Source: Streptomyces sp. NBC_01231 (GTDB lineage: Bacteria; Actinomycetota; Actinomycetes; Streptomycetales; Streptomycetaceae). From it: a stretch of DNA of 64,000 nucleotides. Position 1 is the first letter of the stretch, and each line of letters begins with the position of its first letter. Both the position numbers and the translations under genes were made by a program. The notes beneath the pieces are model-generated. The model did not search any database. It saw nothing but the letters and a program-made list of their open reading frames with translations, and was not told the DNA's origin. Below, piece after piece: positions 51,389 to 61,078 of this stretch. The DNA is taken from positions 7,936,001 to 8,000,000 of the forward strand of contig CP108521.1 in assembly GCA_035999765.1 (NCBI GenBank). The letters run 5' to 3'.

Positions 51389-52954
51389 TCAGTCCTGGTG
51401 CGCGACGCTCACCTTCACGGTCAGCGCGCCCCTGTTGTCCTCGGAGCAGGCTCCGGCGGTGTCGTTCATGCCCAGTTGCAGGGTGCCGTTCCCGGCGGCC
51501 CGGAAGGCCAGCTCCTGTCCGACGGTGTGGACAGGGAAGTCCTTCTCGCCCGCGAGGACTGCCAAGAGGGTGCCGAAACGCGCCGCGGGCTTGACCTTGC
51601 AGTCCTTGGCTCCGGCCATGGACGCCTCGGTGGCCGCGTCGTAGCCGGCCGGTCCGGTCATGGGCTTGTTCCGGTGGTCGGCCGTCCATCTACCGGAGAC
51701 GAACCGCACGGTGACCTGGTCTCCCCGCCGGACGTCCGCTCCGGTCACCGGCTGCCAGCCGGTCGCCGACCGGACGACCTGACTGACGGTCGTCGTCTTC
51801 GGGCCCTCCTTCGGCGGCAGTACCCCGGTGAGGAACAGACCGCCTGCGACACCCGCCGCCAGCACCGCCGTACCGGCCGGCGCCCACCACAGCCGCTTCG
51901 GCCCCGACGAGCCGGACGACTGATGACCTGCGGGCCCGGCCGACGAGGTGTGCCGCGCCGCCGGCACGGTCGCCCCGGCCGGGACGAGCCGCTGCCGGCC
52001 GCTGGTCACGGTGTCCGCGTCGGCCAACGGGGTCGACGGCCGCCGCGTGCGCACGGTCGCCGACGGCAGCGGTCCGGCGTCCCCCTCTCCCGCCGCGACG
52101 CGCCGCAGCGCGGCCCGCGCACCGGCCGCCGAAGGGCGCTCGTCGGGGGACTTGCGCAGCAGCGCCTCGACGACCGGCCGCAGTGGGCCGAGCCGCTCCG
52201 ACAGAACGGGTTCCTCGTACGCCACCGCGTGCAGTGTCGCGGGCGCTCCTGGCCTGCGGAAGGGGGACTGACCGCCACAGACCGTGGCGAGGGTCGCGCC
52301 CAGGGACCACAGGTCGGAGGCCGGGCCGGTCTCCGATCCCGTCACCCGCTCGGGTGCCATGAACTCGAGAGAACCGACCAGTTCGCCGGTGGTGGTCAGG
52401 AACTCACCGTCGTCCAGGGCCGCGATACCGAAGTCGGTGAGCACGGCGTCTCCGTCCTGGCGCAGCAGGACGTTGGCGGGTTTGACGTCGCGGTGCAGCG
52501 TGCCGGCCGCGTGCACGGCCACCAGAGCGTCGAGCATGTGCAGACCGAGGGCGGCCGTGTGCTGCGGGGTGAGCGGTCCGGTCTCGGCGACACGGTGGGC
52601 CAGTGAGGGTCCCTCGACGAGCTCCATCACGATCCACAGCCGGTCCTCCGACTCGACCAGGTCGTGGACGCCGACCACGTGCGGGTGCGGTACCCGGGCG
52701 ACCGCGCGCGCCTCACGCATGGCGCGGCGCATCCGGATGCGGTGCTCGTCGTCGCCGTGGGCGAGGATGTGCAGTTCCTTTGCGGCGACCGGGCGGTCAA
52801 GGAGCTGGTCGTGTGCGCGCCAGACCGTGCCCATGCCGCCTCTGCCGAGCACGTCGTGGAGCAGGTACCGACCGGCGATCAGTCGCTCCGAGCGGCGTGG
52901 GGAACGCGTCGCCGCCTGGTCATCGCCATTTTCCGATATCACGTGCTCTCTCAC
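51389..52954 (-). CDS. Membrane-anchored Ser/Thr protein kinase
   Basis: The 521-residue Hanks-type kinase carries all core motifs: glycine loop '[14 protein letters not shown]', Lys in 'PVAAKEL', catalytic '[12 protein letters not shown]', '[11 protein letters not shown]' and 'EFMAPERV'. A Ser/Pro-rich linker leads to one TM helix ([25 protein letters not shown]). An extracytoplasmic domain of about 140 residues with two cysteines ('AKDCKVKPA', '[10 protein letters not shown]') completes it; it is not PASTA. The GTG at 52954 is preferred for its GGAAGGAAAC site; an in-frame ATG lies 36 bp upstream. It converges on the cupin gene with only 21 bp between stops. Confidence 0.9.
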   Translation of the reverse strand: MREHVISENGDDQAATRSPRRSERLIAGRYLLHDVLGRGGMGTVWRAHDQLLDRPVAAKELHILAHGDDEHRIRMRRAMREARAVARVPHPHVVGVHDLVESEDRLWIVMELVEGPSLAHRVAETGPLTPQHTAALGLHMLDALVAVHAAGTLHRDVKPANVLLRQDGDAVLTDFGIAALDDGEFLTTTGELVGSLEFMAPERVTGSETGPASDLWSLGATLATVCGGQSPFRRPGAPATLHAVAYEEPVLSERLGPLRPVVEALLRKSPDERPSAAGARAALRRVAAGEGDAGPLPSATVRTRRPSTPLADADTVTSGRQRLVPAGATVPAARHTSSAGPAGHQSSGSSGPKRLWWAPAGTAVLAAGVAGGLFLTGVLPPKEGPKTTTVSQVVRSATGWQPVTGADVRRGDQVTVRFVSGRWTADHRNKPMTGPAGYDAATEASMAGAKDCKVKPAARFGTLLAVLAGEKDFPVHTVGQELAFRAAGNGTLQLGMNDTAGACSEDNRGALTVKVSVAHQD

Positions 52955-53001
52955 GTTTCCTTCCCGGGGGACTGGGTGTCCGCCGGTCATCGCCGCTCGG
53001 C

Positions 53002-53078
53002 CATCGTTCGTTCTGTCGTCGTTCGTTCTGTCGTCGTTCGATCGATCGTCGTTCGTTCGGTCGGTCGCTCTTCGTTCG
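53002..53078. repeat. 15-bp-type imperfect tandem repeat
   Basis: Repeated GTTCGTTCTGTCGTC-like units lie directly upstream of the kinase gene, inside its probable promoter or leader region. Confidence 0.8.
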
Positions 53079-53197
53079 AACGGGGCTGAGCATAGCGGAG
53101 CGCATCGTGGTCACATGTCGTCAACTACGGTGCGACAGAGGGCCTTTCAACGCGGGGCGGGACGGGGGAGGCGTGTGGCGCACACATCCTTGGGGGG

Positions 53198-54016
53198 TCA
53201 GGGCCGCGGCCGGGCGCCGGCGTGGGTTTCGGTGAAGTCCCAGACCACCGGGAGGAGTTGCTCGGGCGTCTCGGACTGGGGCATGTGGCCGGTACCCTCC
53301 AGCAGGCGGAACTCCGCGTCGGGGACGGCCTGCGCGTACGCGCGTCCGTAGTCGGCGTCCACGATCCGGTCGCTCGCGCCCCAGGCGACCAGGGTCGGGT
53401 GGGCGATCTTGGCGAGGCGCTCGGCAAGGGCGGGGTCGGCCATCGCATGGGGGCCCGAATAGACCTGTAGGGCGGCACGGTTGGTGGCCATGACCGCTCG
53501 CTGCGCCTCGGTCAGCGCGCTGGGGTCGAAGCGGAACTTCGACGGGTCGTGGAAGGAGAGGCGGGACAGCTCGACGGGTGTCAGGGAGAAGGTGTCGGCT
53601 ATCGGGTGGCCGGGGACGTCGATGCCGACCGCGTTGACAAGGGTGACGCTGCTGATCCGGTCGCTGCCCAGGACTGCCAGTTCGGCGGCGATCCAGCCAC
53701 CGATCGAGTTGCCGACGACGGCGACGTCCCGCAGGTCGAGTGCGTCCAGCAGGTGTGCGTAGGCCTGGGCCAGGGTCGTGACGTCGGTCAGCCAGTCGGG
53801 GCGCGTCGTGCCGCCGAAGCCGGGGTGGACGGGGGTGAACACCCGGGCCGGCCGCTGTTCGGCCAGGAGACCGGCGAACGGGGTGACGGTCTGCGGGCCG
53901 CCGCCTCCGTGCAGGAGCAGGAAGGGGCGCCCCCGCTGTCCCTGGAGGTCGACGGAGACGTCGAGGGTGCCCTGGTCGAGCGTGAGGGTGTGGGTGGTCT
54001 GGGTGGTCTGGGTCAT
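53198..54016 (-). CDS. Alpha/beta hydrolase
   Basis: The 272-residue enzyme has the hydrolase fold: oxyanion loop 'LLLHGGGGPQTVTPF', nucleophile elbow 'VVGNSIGGW' with the catalytic Ser, Asp in 'WGASDRIVD' and His in 'EGTGHMPQSETPEQL'. It resembles C-C bond hydrolases and esterases of the MhpC type, but the substrate is not evident. It is divergent from a TetR gene across 134 bp that contain repeated CTCTCA motifs, so it is probably under that regulator. Confidence 0.87.
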   Translation of the reverse strand: MTQTTQTTHTLTLDQGTLDVSVDLQGQRGRPFLLLHGGGGPQTVTPFAGLLAEQRPARVFTPVHPGFGGTTRPDWLTDVTTLAQAYAHLLDALDLRDVAVVGNSIGGWIAAELAVLGSDRISSVTLVNAVGIDVPGHPIADTFSLTPVELSRLSFHDPSKFRFDPSALTEAQRAVMATNRAALQVYSGPHAMADPALAERLAKIAHPTLVAWGASDRIVDADYGRAYAQAVPDAEFRLLEGTGHMPQSETPEQLLPVVWDFTETHAGARPRP

Positions 54017-54040
54017 GGGGGTGCTGCTCCTTCTCCTTTG

Positions 54041-54099
54041 TGAGAGCTGACTCTCATGAGATTAGAGGGGTGGAGTCTCGTCATGCAAGTGCACTCTCA
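54041..54099. promoter_or_regulatory. Candidate TetR operator region
   Basis: TGAGAG-CTGA-CTCTCA (54041-54056) is a perfect inverted repeat 25 bp before the hydrolase start, and a further CACTCTCAT lies near 54092. The element is shared by the divergent hydrolase and tetR genes. Confidence 0.6.
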
Positions 54100-54150
54100 T
54101 AACGAAGGCGGACTGCTATCGTGTGGATGCGTCAACAGGAGGAGGTCCCC

Positions 54151-54756
54151 ATGACGGCGCAGGCGGGCACCGGCCGCACCAACCAGAAGCAGCGCACGCG
54201 TACGGCGATCGTGGCGGCCGCACGAGAACTCATCGCGACGGGCGCCGAGGTGACCATGCCCACGGTCGCCCACGCGGCCCTGGTCTCCGAGGCCACGGCC
54301 TACCGGTACTTCCCCGACCTCCCCTCACTGATCAGCGAGGCCCTCGCGGGAGTCTGGCCGCCCCCCGCCGAAGCGCTCGCGCCGGTCGGGGACTCCACCG
54401 ACCCCGTCGAACGCATCGCTTTCGCCTGTGAGTTCCTGCTCCGCGGCATCCTCGCCCGCCAGGGCTCGGTGCGCGCGATGATCGCCGCCACCATCACCCG
54501 GCCCGAGACGGTGACGAACCGGCCCGGAATCCGTTTCGGTCTGATCGACCACGCCCTCCTTCCTCTTCAGGACACGCTCGGCGCGACGGACCCGGAGGCC
54601 TTCACCCAGCTCGAACGGGACCTCGCGGTCGTCGTGAGCGCCGAGGCGCTCTTCACCCTCACCGATCTGTGCGGGCTCGATCCCGAGGAGGCCGTTTCCA
54701 GCGCCGTACGGACCGCGGAGACCCTGACCCGGGCCGCGGTGCGCTCGATCGCGTAG
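54151..54756 (+). CDS. TetR-family transcriptional regulator
   Basis: A 201-residue regulator. The HTH spans about residues 15-60 ('RTAIVAAARELIATGAEVTMPTVAHAALVSEATAYRYFPDLPSLISEAL'). The helical C-terminal ligand domain follows. ATG at 54151 is preceded by AGGAGGAGG. It likely represses itself and the divergent hydrolase gene. Confidence 0.9.
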   Translation: MTAQAGTGRTNQKQRTRTAIVAAARELIATGAEVTMPTVAHAALVSEATAYRYFPDLPSLISEALAGVWPPPAEALAPVGDSTDPVERIAFACEFLLRGILARQGSVRAMIAATITRPETVTNRPGIRFGLIDHALLPLQDTLGATDPEAFTQLERDLAVVVSAEALFTLTDLCGLDPEEAVSSAVRTAETLTRAAVRSIA

Positions 54757-54936
54757 CGGCCGGGCGCAGGTGGCTGCCGCCGTCCTGTCTCCGACCTGGC
54801 GACCCGAATGCCCCGGTGCCCCGGTGCCCCGGTGACCCGGACAACCAGGGCGGCCCGTCCGGTCGTCAGGACCCGGGCTCGGCACCGTGCCGCTGCCAGG
54901 CGCGGTCGCGCAGGTCCGCGTCGCCCAGCGGTGTTC

Positions 54937-55575
54937 TCACTCCGGTGCGAGTTCGACCGTCGTCGTGACCCGGGTCAGCGCGGGTTTCCGCGGCACCGAA
55001 CCGAACCCGAACCGCACGGGCGGGTCGACCGATGCCGTCGCACCGAGGTCGTGGCCCTCGAAGAACGCCGACGACGCGCGGATCGGCCGCAGATCACGGG
55101 CCCCGTACCACTCCCTGCGACCCTCGCCGGCGCTGCCACGAGTGCGCACGCCGGGGAGCAGCGCACGGGCGGGCAGGTCCGTCACCGCGCTCCACGCCGG
55201 ACACCGGGCGAGCACACCGGGCACGGCACACAGCACCAGCCCCAGGAGTCCTCGTCGACCGGTGGCGAAGCGCAGGACCAGTGAGCCCGCGCCGACCGTC
55301 CACGTGTCGCCGTCGACGCTCACGTCGACCGGGACGACGCGCACGGTGTCGAATTCGTAGGTCCCGGCGACGAAGTCCGCCGTCTCACGCGTCGGGGCCA
55401 TCAGCAGGCGTTCCCCGTCGGCCCGCTCCACCATCACGTCGCTGAACGGTCCGAACGGCGAACCCGGCCAGTGCCCCAGCACGACACGCGTCCCGGATGA
55501 CGTGCCCAGGCCCGCGATCCAGCCGTCGAAGCGCAGCCGCGTGTGCTGCCTTGTTCCGCTGACAATCCGGCTCAT
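54937..55575 (-). CDS. Conserved hypothetical protein (actinobacterial)
   Basis: The 212-residue protein has no signal peptide or TM helix that I can define with confidence. It is rich in beta-like segments ('HTRLRFDGWIAGLGTSSGTRVVLGHWPGSPFGPFSDVMVERADGERLLMAP', 'DVSVDGDTWTVGAGSLVLRF'). It resembles actinobacterial proteins of unknown function that I remember only vaguely. ATG at 55575 has TCGGAG upstream. It lies downstream of copA on the same strand's far side and shows no copper-binding motif. Confidence 0.65.
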   Translation of the reverse strand: MSRIVSGTRQHTRLRFDGWIAGLGTSSGTRVVLGHWPGSPFGPFSDVMVERADGERLLMAPTRETADFVAGTYEFDTVRVVPVDVSVDGDTWTVGAGSLVLRFATGRRGLLGLVLCAVPGVLARCPAWSAVTDLPARALLPGVRTRGSAGEGRREWYGARDLRPIRASSAFFEGHDLGATASVDPPVRFGFGSVPRKPALTRVTTTVELAPE

Positions 55576-55719
55576 CGGCTCCGAGGTTCCGAGCTCATGC
55601 GCCACCACAGGCGCCGAGTCCCCCTCCGGAGACCACAGAAACGCGCAGGCCACGAGTGTGCGTCCGCCGCCTCCGCGAACCCGGGCTCCGGCCATGGGGG
55701 CCTCCTCCGTCTCGGTGGC

Positions 55720-57990
55720 TCATCGGTCGGTGGGCTTGAAGCCGCGCAGGCGAAGGCTGTTGCCGACCACGAACACCGAGGAGAACGCCATCGCCGCTCC
55801 GGCGATCATCGGGTTGAGGAGCCCGGAGGCGGCGAGGGGGAGAGCGGCGACGTTGTAGGCGAAGGCCCAGAACAGGTTGGACCTGATGATGCCGAGCGTC
55901 CTGCGGGACAACCGGATGGCGTCCGCGGCCGCCCTGAGGTCGCCCCGTACCAGGGTCAGGTCGCCGGCCTCGATGGCGGCGTCGGTGCCGGTGCCCATCG
56001 CCAGACCGAGGTCGGCCTGGGCGAGCGCGGCGGCGTCGTTGACGCCGTCGCCGACCATGGCGACCGAACGGCCCTCGCCCTGGAGGCGCTTGACGACGTC
56101 CACCTTGTCCTGAGGCATGACCTCGGCGATCACATGCTCCCGGGCGATGCCGACCTCGGCCGCGACGGACTCCGCGACCGTCCTGTTGTCGCCGGTCAGC
56201 AGCATGGGCGTGAGACCGAGGGCGCGCAGCCGCCGGATTGCTTCCGGGCTGGTCTCCTTGACGGCGTCGGCGACTTCGAGGACCGCGCGGGCCTCGCCGT
56301 CCCACGTGACCGCGATGGCGGTGCGCCCGGCGGCCTCGGCCTCGGCCTTGGCGCGCTCCAACCGCACGGGCAGGTCGATGGCCCATTCGTCCAGCAGCTT
56401 CTGCCGGCCGACGAGTACGGCGTGGCCCTCCACGATGCCCTGGACACCCAGTCCCGCCAGGTTGGCGAAGTCCTCGGGGGCGGGCAGGGTGCCCACGCGG
56501 GCGGTGGCGCCGGCGGCGACCGCCTGGGCGATGGGGTGTTCCGAAATGTGCTCCAGGGCGCCCGCGAGGCGCAGCGCGTCGTCCTCGTCCGTCCCGTCCG
56601 CGGTGTGCACGGCGAGCAGGGTCATCCGGCCGGTGGTGACGGTGCCGGTCTTGTCGAGGACGATGGTGTCGACCCTGCGGGTGGACTCCAGGACCTCCGG
56701 GCCCTTGATGAGGATGCCGAGCTGGGCTCCGCGCCCCGTGCCGACCATGAGCGCGGTCGGGGTGGCCAGGCCCAGCGCGCACGGGCAGGCGATGATCAGC
56801 ACCGCCACGGCCGCGGTGAAGGCGGCGGTCAGGCCCGAGCCGTTGCCGAGCCAGAAGCCCAGGGTGCCGAGTGCCAGGGCGATCACGACCGGTACGAAGA
56901 CCGCTGAGATCCGGTCCGCGAGCCGCTGGGCCGCCGCCTTGCCGTTCTGCGCGTCCTCCACCAGCTTGGCCATACGGGCGAGCTGTGTGTCGGAGCCGAC
57001 CCGCGTGGCCTCCACGACCAGCCGGCCGCCGGCGTTGAGGGTGGCGCCGGTGACACCGTCGCCGGCCGCGACCTCCACCGGCACGGACTCACCGGTGAGC
57101 ATGGAGGCGTCGACCGCGGAGGAGCCCTCGACGACCGTGCCGTCGGTGGCGATCTTCTCACCGGGGCGGACCAGGAAGCGGTCGCCCACCTTCAACTCCC
57201 CGACCGGGATGCGCTCTTCCCGGCCGCCTCGCAGAACGGTGACCTCCTTCGCGCCGAGTTCCATGAGCGCCTTCAGCGCCGCGCCCGCCTTCCGCTTGGA
57301 GCGGGCCTCGAAGTACCGGCCGGCGAGGATGAACGCGGTGACGCCGGCGGCGGCCTCCAGGTAGATGTTCCCGGCGCCGTCGGTGCGGGCGATGGTGAAC
57401 TCGAAGGGGTGCGTCATGCCGGGCGTGCCCGCAGTGCCGAAGAACAGCGCCCACAGCGACCACAGGAACGCCGCCGACGTACCGACGGAGATCAGGGTGT
57501 CCATGGTCGCCGCGCCGTGCCGGGCGTTGGTCCAGGCCGCCTTGTGGAAGGGCCAGGCGGCGTACGTCACCACGGGCGCCGCCAGCGTCAGCGACAGCCA
57601 CTGCCAGTACTCGAACTGCAGGGCGGGAGCCATCGCCATCGCGATCACCGGGACCGCGAGGGCAACCGAGGTGATCAACCGCTCGCGCAGCGGCCGCAGT
57701 TCGTCGGACTCCTGTCCTTCAGCGGAGGACTCGGGCCCGGCTCCGCCGCGCGCGGGGTCGCGCTCGGGTTCCCGGGCGGTGTAGCCGGTGGCCTCCACCG
57801 TGGCGATCAGGTCGGTGACGGCGATGTCCTCGCTGAAGGTGACTTTCGCCTTCTCGGTGGCGTAGTTGACGGTGGCCTCGACCCCGTCCATGCGGTTGAG
57901 CTTCTTCTCGATCCGGGCGGCGCACGAGGCGCAGGTCATGCCGCCGATGGCGAGTTCGACCTCGGCGGCGCCGGGCGTGGTGGTGGTCAT
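55720..57990 (-). CDS. copA: Copper-exporting P1B-type ATPase
   Basis: The 756-residue pump expels Cu+ across the membrane. An N-terminal heavy-metal domain carries '[15 protein letters not shown]'. Eight TM helices include the ion-path '[13 protein letters not shown]' (CPC). Actuator loop '[10 protein letters not shown]', phosphorylation site 'DKTGTVTTG', the 'EHPIAQA' His-Pro motif and '[17 protein letters not shown]' are all intact, followed by the Asn/Tyr-bearing TM7 and TM8 region. It is 81 bp downstream of the CopZ-like gene, with a hairpin in between, and both are under CsoR-like boxes. Confidence 0.95.
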   Translation of the reverse strand: MTTTTPGAAEVELAIGGMTCASCAARIEKKLNRMDGVEATVNYATEKAKVTFSEDIAVTDLIATVEATGYTAREPERDPARGGAGPESSAEGQESDELRPLRERLITSVALAVPVIAMAMAPALQFEYWQWLSLTLAAPVVTYAAWPFHKAAWTNARHGAATMDTLISVGTSAAFLWSLWALFFGTAGTPGMTHPFEFTIARTDGAGNIYLEAAAGVTAFILAGRYFEARSKRKAGAALKALMELGAKEVTVLRGGREERIPVGELKVGDRFLVRPGEKIATDGTVVEGSSAVDASMLTGESVPVEVAAGDGVTGATLNAGGRLVVEATRVGSDTQLARMAKLVEDAQNGKAAAQRLADRISAVFVPVVIALALGTLGFWLGNGSGLTAAFTAAVAVLIIACPCALGLATPTALMVGTGRGAQLGILIKGPEVLESTRRVDTIVLDKTGTVTTGRMTLLAVHTADGTDEDDALRLAGALEHISEHPIAQAVAAGATARVGTLPAPEDFANLAGLGVQGIVEGHAVLVGRQKLLDEWAIDLPVRLERAKAEAEAAGRTAIAVTWDGEARAVLEVADAVKETSPEAIRRLRALGLTPMLLTGDNRTVAESVAAEVGIAREHVIAEVMPQDKVDVVKRLQGEGRSVAMVGDGVNDAAALAQADLGLAMGTGTDAAIEAGDLTLVRGDLRAAADAIRLSRRTLGIIRSNLFWAFAYNVAALPLAASGLLNPMIAGAAMAFSSVFVVGNSLRLRGFKPTDR

Positions 57991-58030
57991 GTCTGCTCCT
58001 CGCAGCTCACGGACGCGACACGGAAAAACG

Positions 58031-58059
58031 GGGGTGGGGCCTGGCTGCGGCCCCACCCC
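58031..58059 (-). terminator. Intercistronic hairpin between copZ-like gene and copA
   Basis: An 11-bp GC stem (58031-58041 with 58049-58059) with a 7-nt loop lies in the 81-bp gap. It may attenuate read-through so that more chaperone than pump is made. Confidence 0.6.
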
Positions 58060-58071
58060 GGGCGGGGCGGC

Positions 58072-58344
58072 TCAGACGGCCGCGCGGCCGGCGAAGTCGT
58101 AGCCGGCCTCGTCGACGGTGTCGGCGATCAGTTGGTCGAGCTCCTCGCCGGGCTCGGCGGCGGTCGTCACGGTGATCAGGCCGGTGCCGATCTCGACCTC
58201 GACCGTCCTGACCTCGTCCAGGGCTCCCACCGCCTTGGCGACGATGCCCTGGCAGTGGGCGCTGCCGACGCCGTCGACCTTGTAGACGGTCTTGGTCTCC
58301 GTCTGGGTGTGGCAGCTTCCATCCGGGGTGCAGCAGTCCGGCAC
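58072..58344 (-). CDS. CopZ-like heavy-metal-associated protein, atypical metal site
   Basis: The 90-residue protein has the ferredoxin-like HMA pattern ('YKVDGVGSAHCQGIVAKAVGAL', 'VEVEIGTGLITVTTAAEPGEELDQLIADTVDEAGYD'). The usual MxCxxC is changed: it reads V-G-S-A-H-C, so only one of the two cysteines remains. The N-terminus carries 'PDCCTPDGSCHTQ', three extra cysteines and a His that might complete a copper site. The GTG at 58344 has GGAGGAACC upstream. It is the first gene of the copA operon and presumably passes copper to CopA or buffers it. Confidence 0.85.
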   Translation of the reverse strand: MPDCCTPDGSCHTQTETKTVYKVDGVGSAHCQGIVAKAVGALDEVRTVEVEIGTGLITVTTAAEPGEELDQLIADTVDEAGYDFAGRAAV

Positions 58345-58367
58345 GGTTCCTCCATCGTGGGCGAGTG

Positions 58368-58386
58368 GATACCCCGCTGGGGTATC
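58368..58386. promoter_or_regulatory. CsoR-like copper operator, site 1
   Basis: GATACCCC-GCT-GGGGTATC is a perfect inverted repeat 24 bp before the copZ-like start. It has the G/C-tract architecture of CsoR sites. Confidence 0.8.
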
Positions 58387-58402
58387 TGTTCGGATGAGTT
58401 CC

Positions 58403-58431
58403 TGTATACCCCCCACCCGTATCAAGCGCAA
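58403..58431 (-). promoter_or_regulatory. copZA promoter with CsoR-like box in the spacer, site 2
   Basis: On the minus strand TTGCGC (58431-58426), a 17-bp spacer and TATACA (58408-58403) form a good promoter. The spacer overlaps a degenerate CsoR-like element, ATACCCC-CCA-CCCGTAT, at 58406-58422. Confidence 0.65.
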
Positions 58432-58444
58432 GCGTGGATCCGAC

Positions 58445-58472
58445 TTGACTTGGTACCCCCTAGGGGTATGTT
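58445..58472 (+). promoter_or_regulatory. Promoter of the His-rich secreted protein with CsoR-like box, site 3
   Basis: TTGACT (58445-58450), a 16-bp spacer and TATGTT (58467-58472). The spacer contains TACCCC-CTA-GGGGTA (58454-58468), a perfect inverted repeat. Confidence 0.75.
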
Positions 58473-58527
58473 GACGTGTGTGAAGGCCGCCAGACAGGGG
58501 TGGCCGGGAGATCGAGGAGTGCGAGAC

Positions 58528-59590
58528 ATGAACACCGGACTGCGGATCACGGTCTTCGGCGCCGCCCTCGCCGCGACCTTTGGCACCGCCTACGGCGTCG
58601 GCAGTGGCGTCGGCGAGATCTCGCCCGAGCCGACGAGCGCCGCTCACGGGAAGCATGCCGGGGGCTCCGGCACCGAACAGGACGCCGGCACCGAACAGGG
58701 CGGCGGCCATGAACAGGGCGGCGGCCATGAACAGGGCCACGAAGCGGGCGGTCAGCAGCAGGAGGGTGGCAGCGCGGCGTCCCCGCCCGGGGGTCTGCAG
58801 ATCTCGGACGGCGGTTACACGCTCGGCCTGAAGACCCCGCGCCTTCAGGCCGACAAGAAGACACAACTGCGCTTCGCCGTCGTGCAGGACTCGACGGGAC
58901 GACAGGTTTCGGCGTACGAGAGGGAGCACGACAAGGAACTGCATCTGATCCTCGCCTCACGAGACCTGACGACCTACCGCCATCTGCACCCCACCCGGGC
59001 GGCCGACGGCACCTGGTCCACTCCCGTGGACCTCCCCGAGGCGGGGTGGCTACCGGGTCTTCGCCGACTTCAAGCCCAGGGGCGGAGAAGGGCTCACGCT
59101 CGGTGCCGACCTCGCCGTCTCCGGAGCCTACGAGCCCAACGGGCTACCCGGGCACAACAGCACGGCCACGGTGGACGGCTACGACGTCGAGCTGGGCGGC
59201 GCCCTGACCCCCGGCAAGGCCGGCGAACTCAAGCTGACCGTCACCAAGGACGGCAAGCCGGTACGCGACCTCCAGCCCTACCTCGGCGCGTACGGCCACC
59301 TTGTCGCCCTGCGCTCCGGAGACCTCGCCTACCTGCACGTCCACCCCAACGGCGAGCCCGGCGACGGCAGGACCCGGCCCGGCCCCGACGTCTCCTTCAC
59401 GGCGACCGCACCCAGCGAGGGTGCCTACCGGCTGTTCCTGGACTTCAAGCACGAGGGCAAGGTCCGCACGGCCGCCTTCACTGTGCGTGCCCAGGGTGCG
59501 GGTGCGGGCGCGAAGGCGGAGGAGGAGGGGAAGGGGAAGGGCCAGAAGGAATCGGGGAGTTCCGACGAGTCGTCACCGCACGCGCACTGA
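58528..59590 (+). pseudogene. His-rich secreted protein, apparent +1 frameshift
   Basis: The N-terminal part has a signal-type anchor (MNTGLRITVFGAALAATFG) and a His/Glu/Gly-rich segment with repeated 'GGGHEQ'. It reads on to 'DLTTYRHLHPTRAADGTWSTPVDLPEAG' in one frame. From about 59048 the sequence continues sensibly only in the next frame ('YRVFADFKPRGGEGLTLGADL', later 'YLHVHPNGEPGD') down to 'SSPHAH'. One extra base near 59047 explains the shift. The conserved HLHP and HVHP pairs suggest a copper-binding extracytoplasmic protein, in keeping with the divergent copZA operon. It is either a recent pseudogene, a sequencing error or a frameshift that the cell uses. Confidence 0.78.
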
Positions 59591-59661
59591 CTACTGCGGC
59601 AGTCCTTCAGTGACTTCCGGTCGGGTGTCGCGGTCCCGCTGCGGCGCGTGCCCACGCCGCA

Positions 59662-59691
59662 GCCCGGCCGCATCGTGTGACGCGGCCGGGC
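59662..59691 (+). terminator. Terminator of the His-rich protein gene
   Basis: A 10-bp stem, GCCCGGCCGC with GCGGCCGGGC, and a 10-nt loop lie 72 bp past the stop codon. Confidence 0.75.
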
Positions 59692-59843
59692 CGGCCGACG
59701 GCCACCGGTCTGGCGCGCGCCGCTTCTGCATTCGGAGTCGGATCACCTCTGTGGGTGCGCGGCGTGTGGGCGGGGATGCCCCTCTCCCGTTCGCCGAGAG
59801 TTGCGGACCGAAGCTGTCCGCGATCACCGCTAGCGTGCCCGGT

Positions 59844-60971
59844 ATGACGAAGACGACGAAGCGGCACACCCCGCGCTCGGCGGCCACGGCACCCGTTCTC
59901 GACACCCGCGCCCTCAACCGGGCCACCCTCGACCGGCAACTGCTGCTGCGCCGCGCGCCGCTGTCCGCCAAGGCCGCCGTCGAGCACCTGCTGGGCCTCC
60001 AGGCGCAGAACGTGAAGCCCCCATACTACGCCCTCGCCGCCCGACTCGACGGCTTCACCCCCGGCGAGCTGTCCGGGCTGATGGCCGACCGCGAGGTGGT
60101 GCGCATCGTCACCATGCGCTCGACCATCCACACCCACACCGCCGCCGACTGCCTCACCCTGCGTCCGCTGGTCCAGCCCGCCCGGGACCGTGAACTCACC
60201 ACCTTCCGCAAGGGACTTGAGGGTGTCGACCTCGACCGGCTGGCCGCGCTCGCCCGGGACCTCGTCGAGGCCGAGCCGCGCACCATGAAACAGCTGCGCG
60301 AGGCGCTGCTCGTGGTCTGGCCGGACGCCGATCCGCAGGCCCTCGCGATCGCCGCCCGCTGCAAGCTGCCGCTGGTCCAGGTGACCCCGCGCGGACTGTG
60401 GGAACGCAGCGGCCAGGTCGCTCTCACCACGGCCGAGCACTGGCTGGGCCGCCCCGCGGAACCGGCGCCCACCCCCGACGCCACCGTCCTGCGCTACCTA
60501 GCCGCGTTCGGGCCTGCGTCCGTCAAGGACATGCAGACCTGGGCCGGCCTGACCCGTCTGCGTGACGCCTTCGAACGCCTCCGGCCGGACCTGGTCACCT
60601 TCCGCGACGAACAGGGCGTCGAACTCTTCGACCTCCCGGACGCACCCCGACCCGACCCCAACACCCCGGCCCCGCCCCGCTTCCTCCCCGAGTTCGACAA
60701 CCTGCTCCTCTCCCACGCCGACCGCACCCGCGTCGTCCCTCCGGAGTACTGGGGCCGCGCCTGGCAGGGCAACCAGGCCCACCGCACCCTCCTGGTCGAC
60801 GGCTTCCTGGCGGGCGTGTGGAAACTCGAGGACGACCACCTCGTCATCGAGCCCTTCGGCCGCCTCACCAGGGACCAGCGCCGCGCGGTGGCCGAGGAGG
60901 GGGAGCACCTGTTGAGCGTGATGCACCCGGGGTCGTCGTACGATATCCACTTCGGCACCGTCATCAGGTGA
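59844..60971 (+). CDS. Winged-helix DNA-binding protein of the AlkZ/YcaQ (HTH_42) family
   Basis: The 375-residue protein matches the HTH_42 superfamily, whose characterised members AlkZ and YcaQ are DNA glycosylases that remove bulky or cross-linked alkyl adducts. The QxQ motif that is catalytic in those enzymes is present as Gln53-Ala-Gln55 ('HLLGLQAQNVKPPYYAL'). Other family stretches are 'VVRIVTMRSTIHTHTAADCLTLRPLVQP', 'RTMKQLREAL' and 'RFLPEFDNLLLSHADRTRVV'. The genomic distance from the alkA/ogt pair is large, so regulation is probably separate. ATG at 59844; a longer open frame upstream lacks a start signal. Confidence 0.87.
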   Translation: MTKTTKRHTPRSAATAPVLDTRALNRATLDRQLLLRRAPLSAKAAVEHLLGLQAQNVKPPYYALAARLDGFTPGELSGLMADREVVRIVTMRSTIHTHTAADCLTLRPLVQPARDRELTTFRKGLEGVDLDRLAALARDLVEAEPRTMKQLREALLVVWPDADPQALAIAARCKLPLVQVTPRGLWERSGQVALTTAEHWLGRPAEPAPTPDATVLRYLAAFGPASVKDMQTWAGLTRLRDAFERLRPDLVTFRDEQGVELFDLPDAPRPDPNTPAPPRFLPEFDNLLLSHADRTRVVPPEYWGRAWQGNQAHRTLLVDGFLAGVWKLEDDHLVIEPFGRLTRDQRRAVAEEGEHLLSVMHPGSSYDIHFGTVIR

Positions 60972-61078
60972 GGAAAGGGCCCGTGGCCCGGCCATCAGTG
61001 GCCGAGCCCCCCAGCCGTCAGCGGTCGAACCGCCGACCCTCAGCGGCAGGTCGCCCAGCCCCGGCCCCAGCGTCTCGC

